Of a stretch of 64,000 nt of DNA, positions 56,904-64,000 are shown piece by piece. Numbering within the stretch: the stretch's first letter is position 1; each line of letters opens with the position of its first letter. The stretch spans positions 992,001 to 1,056,000 of the forward strand of contig NZ_JAAHIH010000005.1 in NCBI RefSeq assembly GCF_010671925.1. Reading direction: 5' to 3'. The notes below the pieces were generated by a model. It was not told the origin of the DNA. It saw nothing but the letters and a program-made list of their open reading frames with translations, and did no database searches. Source of the DNA: Moorena sp. SIOASIH. GTDB taxonomy: Bacteria > Cyanobacteriota > Cyanobacteriia > Cyanobacteriales > Coleofasciculaceae. The position numbers and the translations under genes are program-made.

Positions 56904-58052
56904 GTGAGGATCCTCTTAATCTGCACTGAGAAGCTTCCTGTTCCATGTATTCGAGGAGGTGCAATCCAGACTTATATTGACGGAATACTACCTTATCTAA
57001 GCAAGTTTCATGACGTTAGTGTTTTTTCTGTCACTGATTCAGATTTGCCCAATCAACATGTGCTGAATGGAGTCAGCTACCAGCGCTTCCCGACAGGTGA
57101 TATTGAGGCTTACTACCAAGCAGCTGCTAAATTTGTAGCTGAGGAACGATTCGATTTAGTCATTCTTTACAATCGCCCTAAATACTTACCCTCTATTGCT
57201 GCTGCTAGCCCTAGTAGTCAGTTTCTCCTGAGCATGCACAATGAAATGTTTCATGAGGACAAGATTAAACCTGAGGTTGCTCAGAGTTGTCTAGAGAAGG
57301 TTAGAGGAGTCATAACAGTCAGCAAATTTATTGCTGATGGAATTGCCGATCTCTTCCCTGAATACCGACATAAACTTCATCCCGTATATGCAGGCGTTGA
57401 CTTAGAGAAGTTTCAGTCCCGATGGTCACCGGAAGGATCTAGACGTCGCCAAAAATTGCTAAGTTCTCACAGATTGACCGATCGCAACATCGTTGTCTAT
57501 GTAGGTCGATTAAGTATTAAGAAAGGACCCCATATCCTGATTTCTGCCCTACCCCAAATTCTAGAACAACACCCATCAACATTTCTTCTTATGGTGGGTA
57601 GCAAATGGTACGGCCATAACGAGGAAAATAAATATGTTCGTCAACTGAAAGAACAAGGAAAAACCTATGAAGAATCAATTTACTTTACTGGCTTTATTCC
57701 ACCTGCCAATGTCCAGAAGTACTTCCTCATGGGTGACATCTTTGTTTGTGCATCTCAATGGCAAGAACCTTTAGCACGAGTTCATTATGAAGCAATGGCA
57801 ACAGGTCTTTGTATGGTTACCACAATGCGAGGAGGAAACCCAGAAGTAGTCATCCCAGATATGAACGGTCTCTTGATAAGTGACTATGAGAATCCCGATG
57901 CCTTTGCAGGAGCAATTAACTATTTACTGTCCAATAGAGAGTTAGCTGAACAAATGGGTCGATACGGACGCCATCTGGGTGAAAAGTATTATGGTTGGGA
58001 GCGGGTTGCTTCAGACATTTTCCGGATTATTTCAGACTGCTGCCTATCCTAA
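56904..58052 (+). CDS. GT4 glycosyltransferase
   Basis: 382 codons from a GTG at 56904 with GAGGT upstream; a TTG at 56880 extends by eight residues. The N-terminal start RILLICTEKLPVPCIRGGA holds the GG acceptor loop; the donor domain (about 195-370) has VVYVGRLSIKKGPHILISAL, YFTGFIPP and the E-x7-E region QEPLARVHYEAMATGLCMVT with conserved glutamates. It is a two-domain GT-B retaining enzyme, typical of exopolysaccharide or spore-coat sugar synthesis. It stands alone amid mobile DNA, with no other polysaccharide genes in the window. Confidence 0.88.
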   Translation: MRILLICTEKLPVPCIRGGAIQTYIDGILPYLSKFHDVSVFSVTDSDLPNQHVLNGVSYQRFPTGDIEAYYQAAAKFVAEERFDLVILYNRPKYLPSIAAASPSSQFLLSMHNEMFHEDKIKPEVAQSCLEKVRGVITVSKFIADGIADLFPEYRHKLHPVYAGVDLEKFQSRWSPEGSRRRQKLLSSHRLTDRNIVVYVGRLSIKKGPHILISALPQILEQHPSTFLLMVGSKWYGHNEENKYVRQLKEQGKTYEESIYFTGFIPPANVQKYFLMGDIFVCASQWQEPLARVHYEAMATGLCMVTTMRGGNPEVVIPDMNGLLISDYENPDAFAGAINYLLSNRELAEQMGRYGRHLGEKYYGWERVASDIFRIISDCCLS

Positions 58053-58098
58053 TCTTGCATAAGACACAAGATCAGGGGAGAAGGATCGTCTAGTAAGA

Positions 58099-58550
58099 GC
58101 TGATTTGTAAACAAAACCTTAACAAGCCAGTCGGCGAGTCATTAAACGAATCAGCTCCCCGTAAATCATCCGTTCACGCTTTGGTGGTTTACAATTCATA
58201 ATCTTTGCTGGCTCTCCTAGACTGATTATAGTAAATGAGTAGTTTAAATTAGCTTAACTCCTTAAATAGCAAAGGATTCAATAAACTAAAAATATATTTT
58301 TATTAAAATTGCATTTTTAGTTTACTCAAAACCTTACTTAGTAAGGGCTATGGCTATTATTTTATACTAATTTATCATAGCCACCCTAGGAGAGCCTCTT
58401 TGCTCAAACGCCGAAATCGATTCAGCCAGCCAAATGTTCGTTCGAGGATCCATCGTTTTGGTAATGTTTCAAATTCCAAAGATGTTCGCTCAATCACCGA
58501 CCCCCGCACTTGCTCTCCACAGACTTGTTGCACCCCATGAGCAAAATTCT
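58099..58550 (-). pseudogene. Partial copy of the IS5 element at 53632
   Basis: 58099-58209 and 58397-58550 match 53632-53731 and 53844-53990 (GCTGATTTGTAAACAAAACC ..., RWILERTFGWLNRFRRLSKE-type frame on the minus strand). It stops at CAAAATTCTTAC where the WD40 fragment begins. It is split by the MITE at 58210-58396. Confidence 0.85.
58210..58396. mobile_element. 187-bp MITE (TIR GGCTCTCCTAG), copy 2
   Basis: GGCTCTCCTAGACTG to CTAGGAGAGCC, flanked by TCTTTGCT at 58202-58209 and 58397-58404. The paralogous IS at 53840 shows the empty site with one TCTTTGCT. Body about 90 percent identical by eye to 16379-16566. Confidence 0.95.
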
Positions 58551-58554
58551 TACA

Positions 58555-58986
58555 GTAAAGTGATTGTCAGTGGTAGTCGCAACGGAATAGTAAGATTGTG
58601 GGACACACAAGGCAACCCAATTGGGCAAATCTTTAAGGGGCATAAAGCTGATGTTACAAGTATCAGTTTCAGCCCTGATGGTCAGACAATTGCCACTGCC
58701 AGTCTAGATGGAGCTTTCATACTCTGGAATCTTCAAGGTCAGGAAAAGCTAACTCTCCAAAGCTTTGGTGCCACAATCAGCAGCGTTAGCTTCAGTCCTG
58801 ATGGTCAGACAATTGCCACTGGTAGTTTAGATGGAACTGTTTAGCTCTGGAGTCGGGAAGGTCAGGAACTCCAAATCTTGCGAGGTCATAAGAGAGGGAT
58901 TACAAGTATGAGCTTTAGTCTCGATGGCAAAATTTTAGCTACCGCCAGCAAAGACTTTACTGTCAGACTCTGGAGCGTTGAGGGTA
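58555..58986 (+). pseudogene. WD40 fragment derived from the STAND gene
   Basis: Reads VIVSGSRNGIVRLWDTQGNP, then SISFSPDGQTIATASLDGAF and SVSFSPDGQTIATGSLDGT before TAG at 58842-58844 (AAG in the intact gene). Beyond it the frame continues WSREGQELQILRGHKRGITS. It aligns with about 40324-40754 of the gene at 36943-41757, but with one swapped blade (GHKADVTSIS). It is a paralogue piece, not an exact copy. Confidence 0.85.
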
Positions 58987-59102
58987 ACCTATATTGGTCA
59001 CATCAAAGTCTCGTCCCATACTTTTCTCGATAAAGGATGGAATCTCTTTCCGGTTGATTCCCCAAGGCATTACCGGCGTCACATAATCCCGAGTCTTTTT
59101 CC

Positions 59103-59261
59103 GTAAGCATTCAGCCGTCAGCTGTCAGCCGTCAGCCGTTAGTGGTCAGCTTATTGTATTCAAAAGCTTTTCGTAAAGTAGCGTGCCGATAGCGCATAAG
59201 CTGATAGCTGATAGCTGATAGCTGAATGCTGATAGCTGATAGCTGATAGCTGAATGCTTAC
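59103..59261. mobile_element. 159-bp MITE (GTAAGCATTCAGC) in the methyltransferase
   Basis: GTAAGCATTCAGC (59103-59115) to GCTGAATGCTTAC (59249-59261), flanked by CTTTTTCC at 59095-59102 and 59262-59269. The interior is GCTGATA heptamers and a CAAAAGCTTTTCG block. Confidence 0.93.
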
Positions 59262-59738
59262 CTTTTTCCAGCCGTCGGGTGATAGTGTCTTTTGGGCAAC
59301 CCAGTTCGGAATAACGTCGAATATAATCGTCAAAATTGGATGCCGCTCTGCAAGGGTTTTGAGAAGATCCCGAACTTCCGACTCCTGAAAATACATGAAC
59401 AAACCCTGAGCTGTTATACACACAGGTCGGTCGGTCGGGATTTGGTCCATCCAAGCATAATCCAGGGCGGAACAAGTAATGTGCTTCCACCTGTCACCCG
59501 GCGATATAAAGTGCTCACGAGGGCGGATCGACTCAGGTAAATCTATTGTGTACCAGGTCGTTTGAAGATCCGCCAAACGGAAACGCTGGGTTTCAAGCCC
59601 TTCCCCAAGGTTTACCACCACGCCACTTGGGTGCTTTTTCATAAACGCTATAATTTCTGAGTCAAAAGCGATCGAACGCAGTGCGTGCACTGGATCCGCC
59701 TTTCCAAAGGATCGTTCGTAATCGTATTCAATCGCCTC

Positions 59739-60135
59739 TTGACACTCCCCGCCCTGGAAGGACGGGGATTCTTGATTCAACGAGATGACTTGTTCAACCA
59801 GGCCGGAGCCAGGAAAAATAGAGGTCTCCTCTCCCCAAGCGTATTTGGTCTATGACCCAGGTTTCGGTGTGCCCCACCGTACCTAATCTAGTTAACAAGT
59901 TAGATAAACTTTTTGTTGATATTATGTTTTCGTAGATATCAAAATCTAAGAATTTGACTATGCAACAAGCTGATATATTAGCTTATTTTTTACATCATCT
60001 ACTTATTTTAATATCATGTTTATCTAGAACATTAATTGTTTTTTTCGTCAGGTTTTAATCTTAACACGATGCGAGAAAACCGTCAAGTCTTAATTTCAAA
60101 AAAAGCCGTCCTATAAGGACGGGGCTTTAAACCCA
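59739..60135. mobile_element. 397-bp IS200/IS605-derived element without tnpB
   Basis: Right-end hairpin CCCCGCCCTGGAAGGACGGGG at about 59747-59767 preceded by TTGACACT; left-end hairpin CCGTCCT-ATA-AGGACGG at 60106-60122. No direct repeats at the borders, as expected for IS200/IS605. The exon sequences join in frame across it. Confidence 0.82.
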
Positions 60136-60313
60136 AATTTTTTGGTAAATTTCAACGGCCTTGGGATCCTGTATCACCCCGTCTGACCGCATTGCTTCGT
60201 TGGCTCGATTGTGCAAAGTCCAAAGCATTGTTTCAGGAATACCGGTTAGCTTTTCCAATTCTGAATAGATAGTGAATACCTTGTTAATTATCGCTTTTAA
60301 GAACTTGCTTGTT

Positions 60314-60354
60314 GAGTGCGATCGCTTTCGGCAAAGCCGAAAGCGATCGCACTC
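60314..60354. terminator. 19-bp stem containing two HIP1 sites
   Basis: GAGTGCGATCGCTTTCGGC-AAA-GCCGAAAGCGATCGCACTC is a perfect 19-bp stem with a 3-base loop, 25 bases past the DUF1501 stop on the minus strand. No T-run, so it may be a stabilising hairpin or a HIP1-driven inverted pair. Confidence 0.6.
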
Positions 60355-60378
60355 CCTTCCCCGGACACCTCTGTTTCC

Positions 60379-61608
60379 CTACAAAAGCCCGAGACTCTGA
60401 TTAGACCTAAAACCAGGAAAGATTTGGGCTAAATTGGAGTCTCCAATCTCCATATGTTCCCTTAGCACAGGCATCAGCACGTCACGAAAATCGGTAGTTA
60501 CTGCTAAGTCCCGTTTTTCATACAACTGGGACTCAGCCAAACCGGGCCACTCTCCATAGACCTTACCACCGCGAACTCCTCCACCCAAGACCCAGATCAC
60601 ATTCCCGTGTCCATGGTCAGTACCCTTGTTACCATTCTCTGCCAGGGTACGACCAAATTCTGACATCACCACAATCACAGTATCGGCATAAATCGGTTCT
60701 AAGGCTTTGACTAGAGTAGCCAAGCCAAGCCCCAGAGGCTTAAGTTTTCGAGCGAGCTGTCCTTGACTACCTCCCTGGTTAACATGAGTATCCCAGTCAC
60801 CTAAGGCCAAAAATGCCATTTGGGTCTTAGCATCCCCCACCATCAGCTTGGCTAATTTTCGGCTATCACCAACAAATTTAGAGGAAGGTGGTGCTCCCCG
60901 GTTAGCTGCCATCATTTCTTCGTTTAGCTCAGCCAGCAGTATCTTCCGTGCCTCACTTCCTTCCTGATAAGCCCGATTAATAGCATCATTACCACGATAG
61001 AGCTGATCAAAGGCCGCATCAATTTGGGGACGGTCTACAGGCAGCTTGTGATTATAATTTCTCCCCATCGGTAAATTAGCCACTGGCATCTGACCGGATA
61101 GAATCCGTGGCGTTGTTGTGCCCATATTCACCGCTTGAGTTGGTATTTCCTTGGGAATCGTCCCTAATAGTCGATTCATCCAGCCATCATCTGTACTCTT
61201 AATGCCTGGGGTGCCACTTTCCATGTAATCCTGAGCATCGAAATGGGAGCGAGTAGAGTCTGGTGAACCACTGGCGTGAACAAAGGCTAAACTTTTCTGT
61301 TTCCAAAGAGGCATCAGATCAGCTAGAGCTGGATGTAAGCCAAAGTAACCATCTAAATCCAAGACTCCCCCTTTTTCCCCGGTGCGAGGAATCGCAATTC
61401 TCGGTCGCGCTTGGTAGTAATCAGCGTCTTGGTATGGCACAACTACATTCAGTCCATCTACCCCACCCCGCAGGAAAATAACAATCAGTCGCTTACGGTG
61501 ATTAGTATTTGCTGTATTTGCTAATCCTCTAGCTACCCAACTTCCCATAGAGATAATTCCCCCAGCAGTTATAAGGCTAGCTTGTTGTAATAATTTGCGT
61601 CTTTTCAT
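60379..61608 (-). CDS. DUF1501 protein with Tat signal
   Basis: 409 codons. The N-terminus MKRRKLLQQASLITAGGIIS is a twin-arginine-type signal (KRRKLL) with a hydrophobic h-region; cleavage is likely after ARGLA near 30. The body has FLRGGVDGLNVVVPY, GLHPALADLMPLWKQ and VVMSEFGRTLAENG...GTDHGHG, the alkaline-phosphatase-like metal pattern of DUF1501. It is exported folded. DUF1501 genes nearly always pair with DUF1800, which is the next gene upstream on this strand, 562 bases away. The pair's substrate is unknown. Confidence 0.9.
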   Translation of the reverse strand: MKRRKLLQQASLITAGGIISMGSWVARGLANTANTNHRKRLIVIFLRGGVDGLNVVVPYQDADYYQARPRIAIPRTGEKGGVLDLDGYFGLHPALADLMPLWKQKSLAFVHASGSPDSTRSHFDAQDYMESGTPGIKSTDDGWMNRLLGTIPKEIPTQAVNMGTTTPRILSGQMPVANLPMGRNYNHKLPVDRPQIDAAFDQLYRGNDAINRAYQEGSEARKILLAELNEEMMAANRGAPPSSKFVGDSRKLAKLMVGDAKTQMAFLALGDWDTHVNQGGSQGQLARKLKPLGLGLATLVKALEPIYADTVIVVMSEFGRTLAENGNKGTDHGHGNVIWVLGGGVRGGKVYGEWPGLAESQLYEKRDLAVTTDFRDVLMPVLREHMEIGDSNLAQIFPGFRSNQSLGLL

Positions 61609-62170
61609 TGTTTTTTTTTATAGCATAGGGAACAGGGAACAGCGGATCTGGGAACAGGGAGCAGGGAGCAGGGAACAGGGAGCAGGGAGCAGGGAGCAGG
61701 GAGCAGGGAGCAGGGAGCAGGGAGCAGTGAGCAGGTAATAGGGGAAAAATACTGTGGTTATCATAGCTATGAAAACCGCTATAAATTTATTTGATAACAA
61801 TCGCAAATTTTGAATTAAAAATTGATTTAAAATTAAATTTTTTTAATTGCAATTTACAACTAACAAATCATAATTTATCAGTCATAATTTATCAGTCATC
61901 CTTCAAAAAGGATAGCGTTTCTCAGACTTATGAGGTGTATAGCGGTTTTGTAGCTAGTAAGGTACAAGTTTTAGGGAGCAGTGAGCAGTGAGCAGTGAAC
62001 AGTAAAAAGGTAAAAAATTTTGTGTACCTGATTAGACTAAAAACCGCTATATTGTTTCTTTTGCCTTTTGCCTTTTGCCTTTTGCCTTTTGCCTTTTGCC
62101 TACTCCCTACTCCCTACTCCCTACTCCCTATTCCCTATTCCCTGTTCCCTATTCCCTGTTCCCTAAGATA
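61609..62170. repeat. Heptamer arrays between DUF1501 and DUF1800
   Basis: 61626-61734 is GGGAGCA heptamers; 62058-62100 is TTTTGCC units; 62101-62164 is CTCCCTA then ATTCCCT units. The short frames through them are low-complexity. The AT-rich gap 61790-62040 holds no gene. Confidence 0.85.
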
Positions 62171-63682
62171 TTACCGATACATCATTTCTGGACTCCCCAA
62201 AATCAAGGCGGCCCTTAGCTTAGCTGGACTAGTCTCGATGACTTCTTTGGTTTGGTCAGAAAAATGATTGGCTAGGGTTTTTCTGAGTTGGACAGCATCT
62301 ACAGGTTTACGCTTTTCTTTAGGTTGACGCTGCTCGAAATTACCATTGGCTAATGCAGTGGCAAAGCTGACCCGGCGAATCATCCCATCTGGACTGAGCC
62401 AAGCCTTCTCAGTGTTTTTGTAACCATTGGGAGTTGGGCAGCCGTAGATGGGCATTCCTAGCTGACGGATAATACCAGAGAGGGTTTTCCATTTGGGCTT
62501 TTTACTCCCTGTAGCTCGCACTGCTGAGATGATGTAGTGATAGGGGGATTTAAATTTACTGTTGTAATACTGAGTGTCCCAAAATTCAGGGCTTTGAAAT
62601 AGGGTTTTGAGAACCTTACGAATATCCCCATCGGTCTTCAAAAAGCGTTGGGCTAGAGTGTCTACTAGCTTTGCTGGTGGCTGATCAGCTACAAAGTACT
62701 GGGCTAATTTGTAGCTAATGTAATGGGCGGTGGAGGGATGACGAGCCAGGAGGTCTAGGGCTTGCTCTCCTTCTAGGCTGCCACTACCTGGAATCGGTGT
62801 ACCCAGCAAAACCTTATCACTGTAATCATGGCGCTTACTTTGGAAATAAAATCCCCTACTGTCACCGTGCTTACCCTCACGGTCAGTAGTCCAGCCAGTC
62901 AAGATCCGCGCTAAGGTAATTACATCCTCTTGGGTGTAGCCACCATCTACTCCTAGGGTGTGGAGTTCCATCAGTTCCCGAGCATAGTTTTCATTAAGCC
63001 CTTTGTATCGACCACGAGCTCCTGGACTTCCTGGTGCAGTGTTTTGGTGGTTGTCTAAATAGAAGAGCATGGCGGGATGGTGAGCTGTAGCACCTAACAA
63101 ATCCCGAAAACGACCAAGGGCATGGGGTCTAATGGCATCTTGTTCAAAGGAGCTAACCCAGATCCGATTCAATCCCTTGCTATCAAAAACATTGAAGTGG
63201 TTGAACCAGAAGTCTACCATTACTTCCTGAAGCTGTTTAGGGCTAGCGATCGCTCTGATTAAACGGGCTTCTAATCCCTGCTGCCTAGGTATTTGCGATC
63301 GCTTTTGAGCCTGCTTGCGCTGTTGCTGACTCAGCTGCCGTTTCTTTTTACCTTGTGGTGGTGCATAGGCTTTCCATACCTCCACTGGATTCAGTTCAAG
63401 GGTTTCTAAATCATTGAGTTGTTTCCTAAGTGGTGGCGGTTCAGGGATAGATTCTGGGGAAAGCTGGGACTGAATATAGGCATCAACCCCCATGGATTTC
63501 ACCCGTTCGATGTCCCCAGGGCGAGGACCAAAACTAACGCGATTGAGGACATGTAATACTTTCGGGTTAGTGGATAAACTGGCTGCGTGCCAGGGCTTGG
63601 GTAGTTCCCAGAGGAGGATGACTGCCAAGATTAGCCCTAAGAGCCAGTAGACAGGCTTAAGGTTCAATTTTCCCAGATACAT
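62171..63682 (-). CDS. DUF1800 protein
   Basis: 503 codons. One N-terminal membrane helix (about 11-27; YWLLGLILAVILLWELP) anchors a DUF1800 body with HVLNRVSFGPRPGDIERVKS, WFNHFNVFDSKGLNR, LDNHQNTAPGSPGARG, NYARELMELHTLGVDGGYTQ and ILTGWTTDREGKHG, the usual motif set. It is predicted extracytoplasmic, together with the DUF1501 protein downstream. Function unknown; both are widespread in bacteria with large genomes. The start at 63682 follows an array of GGGAGTA units (63693-63721). Confidence 0.9.
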   Translation of the reverse strand: MYLGKLNLKPVYWLLGLILAVILLWELPKPWHAASLSTNPKVLHVLNRVSFGPRPGDIERVKSMGVDAYIQSQLSPESIPEPPPLRKQLNDLETLELNPVEVWKAYAPPQGKKKRQLSQQQRKQAQKRSQIPRQQGLEARLIRAIASPKQLQEVMVDFWFNHFNVFDSKGLNRIWVSSFEQDAIRPHALGRFRDLLGATAHHPAMLFYLDNHQNTAPGSPGARGRYKGLNENYARELMELHTLGVDGGYTQEDVITLARILTGWTTDREGKHGDSRGFYFQSKRHDYSDKVLLGTPIPGSGSLEGEQALDLLARHPSTAHYISYKLAQYFVADQPPAKLVDTLAQRFLKTDGDIRKVLKTLFQSPEFWDTQYYNSKFKSPYHYIISAVRATGSKKPKWKTLSGIIRQLGMPIYGCPTPNGYKNTEKAWLSPDGMIRRVSFATALANGNFEQRQPKEKRKPVDAVQLRKTLANHFSDQTKEVIETSPAKLRAALILGSPEMMYR

Positions 63683-64000
63683 TGGTTTTAGGGAGTAGGG
63701 AGTAGGGAGTAGGGAGTAGGGGGAAGAGTTTTGTTACTAGTGGTTTCACCGCACGGGCAGGGGGGAGTAGAAAAAAATCCTGTGCACCTCACTCGTGATC
63801 ATAATTGGGCTTGATTAGTTCCTCAACACTGAGGGATCTCGCCAGTGGATGATCAGCCACAATTGCCTTTGGCAGTGCCTTTGGTAGACTGGTCTGGATG
63901 CAACTGCTGACCTTCATCCTTTTTTTCATACTAATGGTATTCGCTAGATAGTGGACAGAGCTATACAACTAGCTCTCAGTAGATGACCAGTGAATCAGCG
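63683..64000. other. Right edge, no gene seen
   Basis: 63689-63722 has five GGGAGTA heptamers. The remaining 280 bases show no long frame, RNA gene or inverted repeat worth naming; TTTGGCAGTGCCTTTGG near 63867 is a short direct repeat. Confidence 0.6.

Larger units (their letters stand above)
58987..60300 (-). pseudogene. LCM-type SAM methyltransferase, broken by two insertions
   Basis: On the minus strand: about 60300-60136 encodes EKLTGIPETMLWTLHNRANE and DPKAVEIYQKI. An IS605-type element (59739-60135) follows. 59738-59262 resumes EAIEYDYERSFGKADPVHAL, VVNLGEGLETQRFR (SAM motif), TAQGLFMYFQESEVRDLL and PDGWKK. A MITE (59103-59261) follows, then TRDYVTPVMPWGINRKEIPS to the WD40 junction. 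Removing both insertions and one MITE duplication leaves a single open frame. The family methylates O, N or carboxyl groups in secondary metabolism. No start codon is certain at the 5' end. Confidence 0.85.

Overview
The window looks like chromosome of a large-genome filamentous cyanobacterium, of the Moorena/Lyngbya type. Direct markers are psbH and psbN (photosystem II), a TatA/E protein beside psbH, an NblB-like HEAT protein, a CpcS/CpeS-type bilin lyase, a CPP1-like J-domain membrane protein, an SLH-domain protein and many GCGATCGC (HIP1) octamers. The genus is an inference from style: arrays of 7-9 bp tandem repeats, WD40/STAND proteins and heavy transposon load.

Layout. 1-6.4 kb: partial HTH protein with a decayed duplicate, a small membrane protein, a UbiD-type decarboxylase and a NYN-LOTUS protein, separated by short tandem repeats. 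6.4-20.7 kb: HAD phosphatase, CPP1-like protein, OmpR-type regulator, tatA/E-psbH, psbN (43 aa, about 1.5 kb from psbH across mobile-element debris), a large PAS-GAF histidine kinase, then nblB and cpcS separated by an IS200/IS605 element whose tnpB is split by a group II intron. 20.7-33.3 kb: two hypotheticals, a beta-helix/SLH protein, and a Gld-like ABC exporter (ATPase, permease, auxiliary protein) whose third gene is displaced by a flavin-binding protein and a Ser/Thr kinase. 33.3-45.7 kb: two PD-(D/E)XK-like proteins, a two-gene ATPase/STAND-WD40 module followed by a 59-bp tandem array, and an AarF/UbiB kinase.

45.8-60.3 kb is a transposon graveyard: IS5-like, ISAs1-like and IS66-like pseudogenes nested in one another, a second broken group II intron, several MITE families, a GT4 glycosyltransferase, a WD40 fragment copied from the STAND gene, and a methyltransferase gene broken by two separate insertions whose removal restores the reading frame. 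60.4-63.7 kb holds a DUF1501/DUF1800 pair.

The main theme is non-autonomous mobile DNA. Several short inverted-repeat elements with clear target duplications can be delimited from the sequence alone. The best functional candidate for an undescribed system is the ATPase plus STAND-WD40 pair at 35.4-41.8 kb, because it has a decayed paralogous fragment elsewhere in the window and a recombinogenic array grown from its 3' end.
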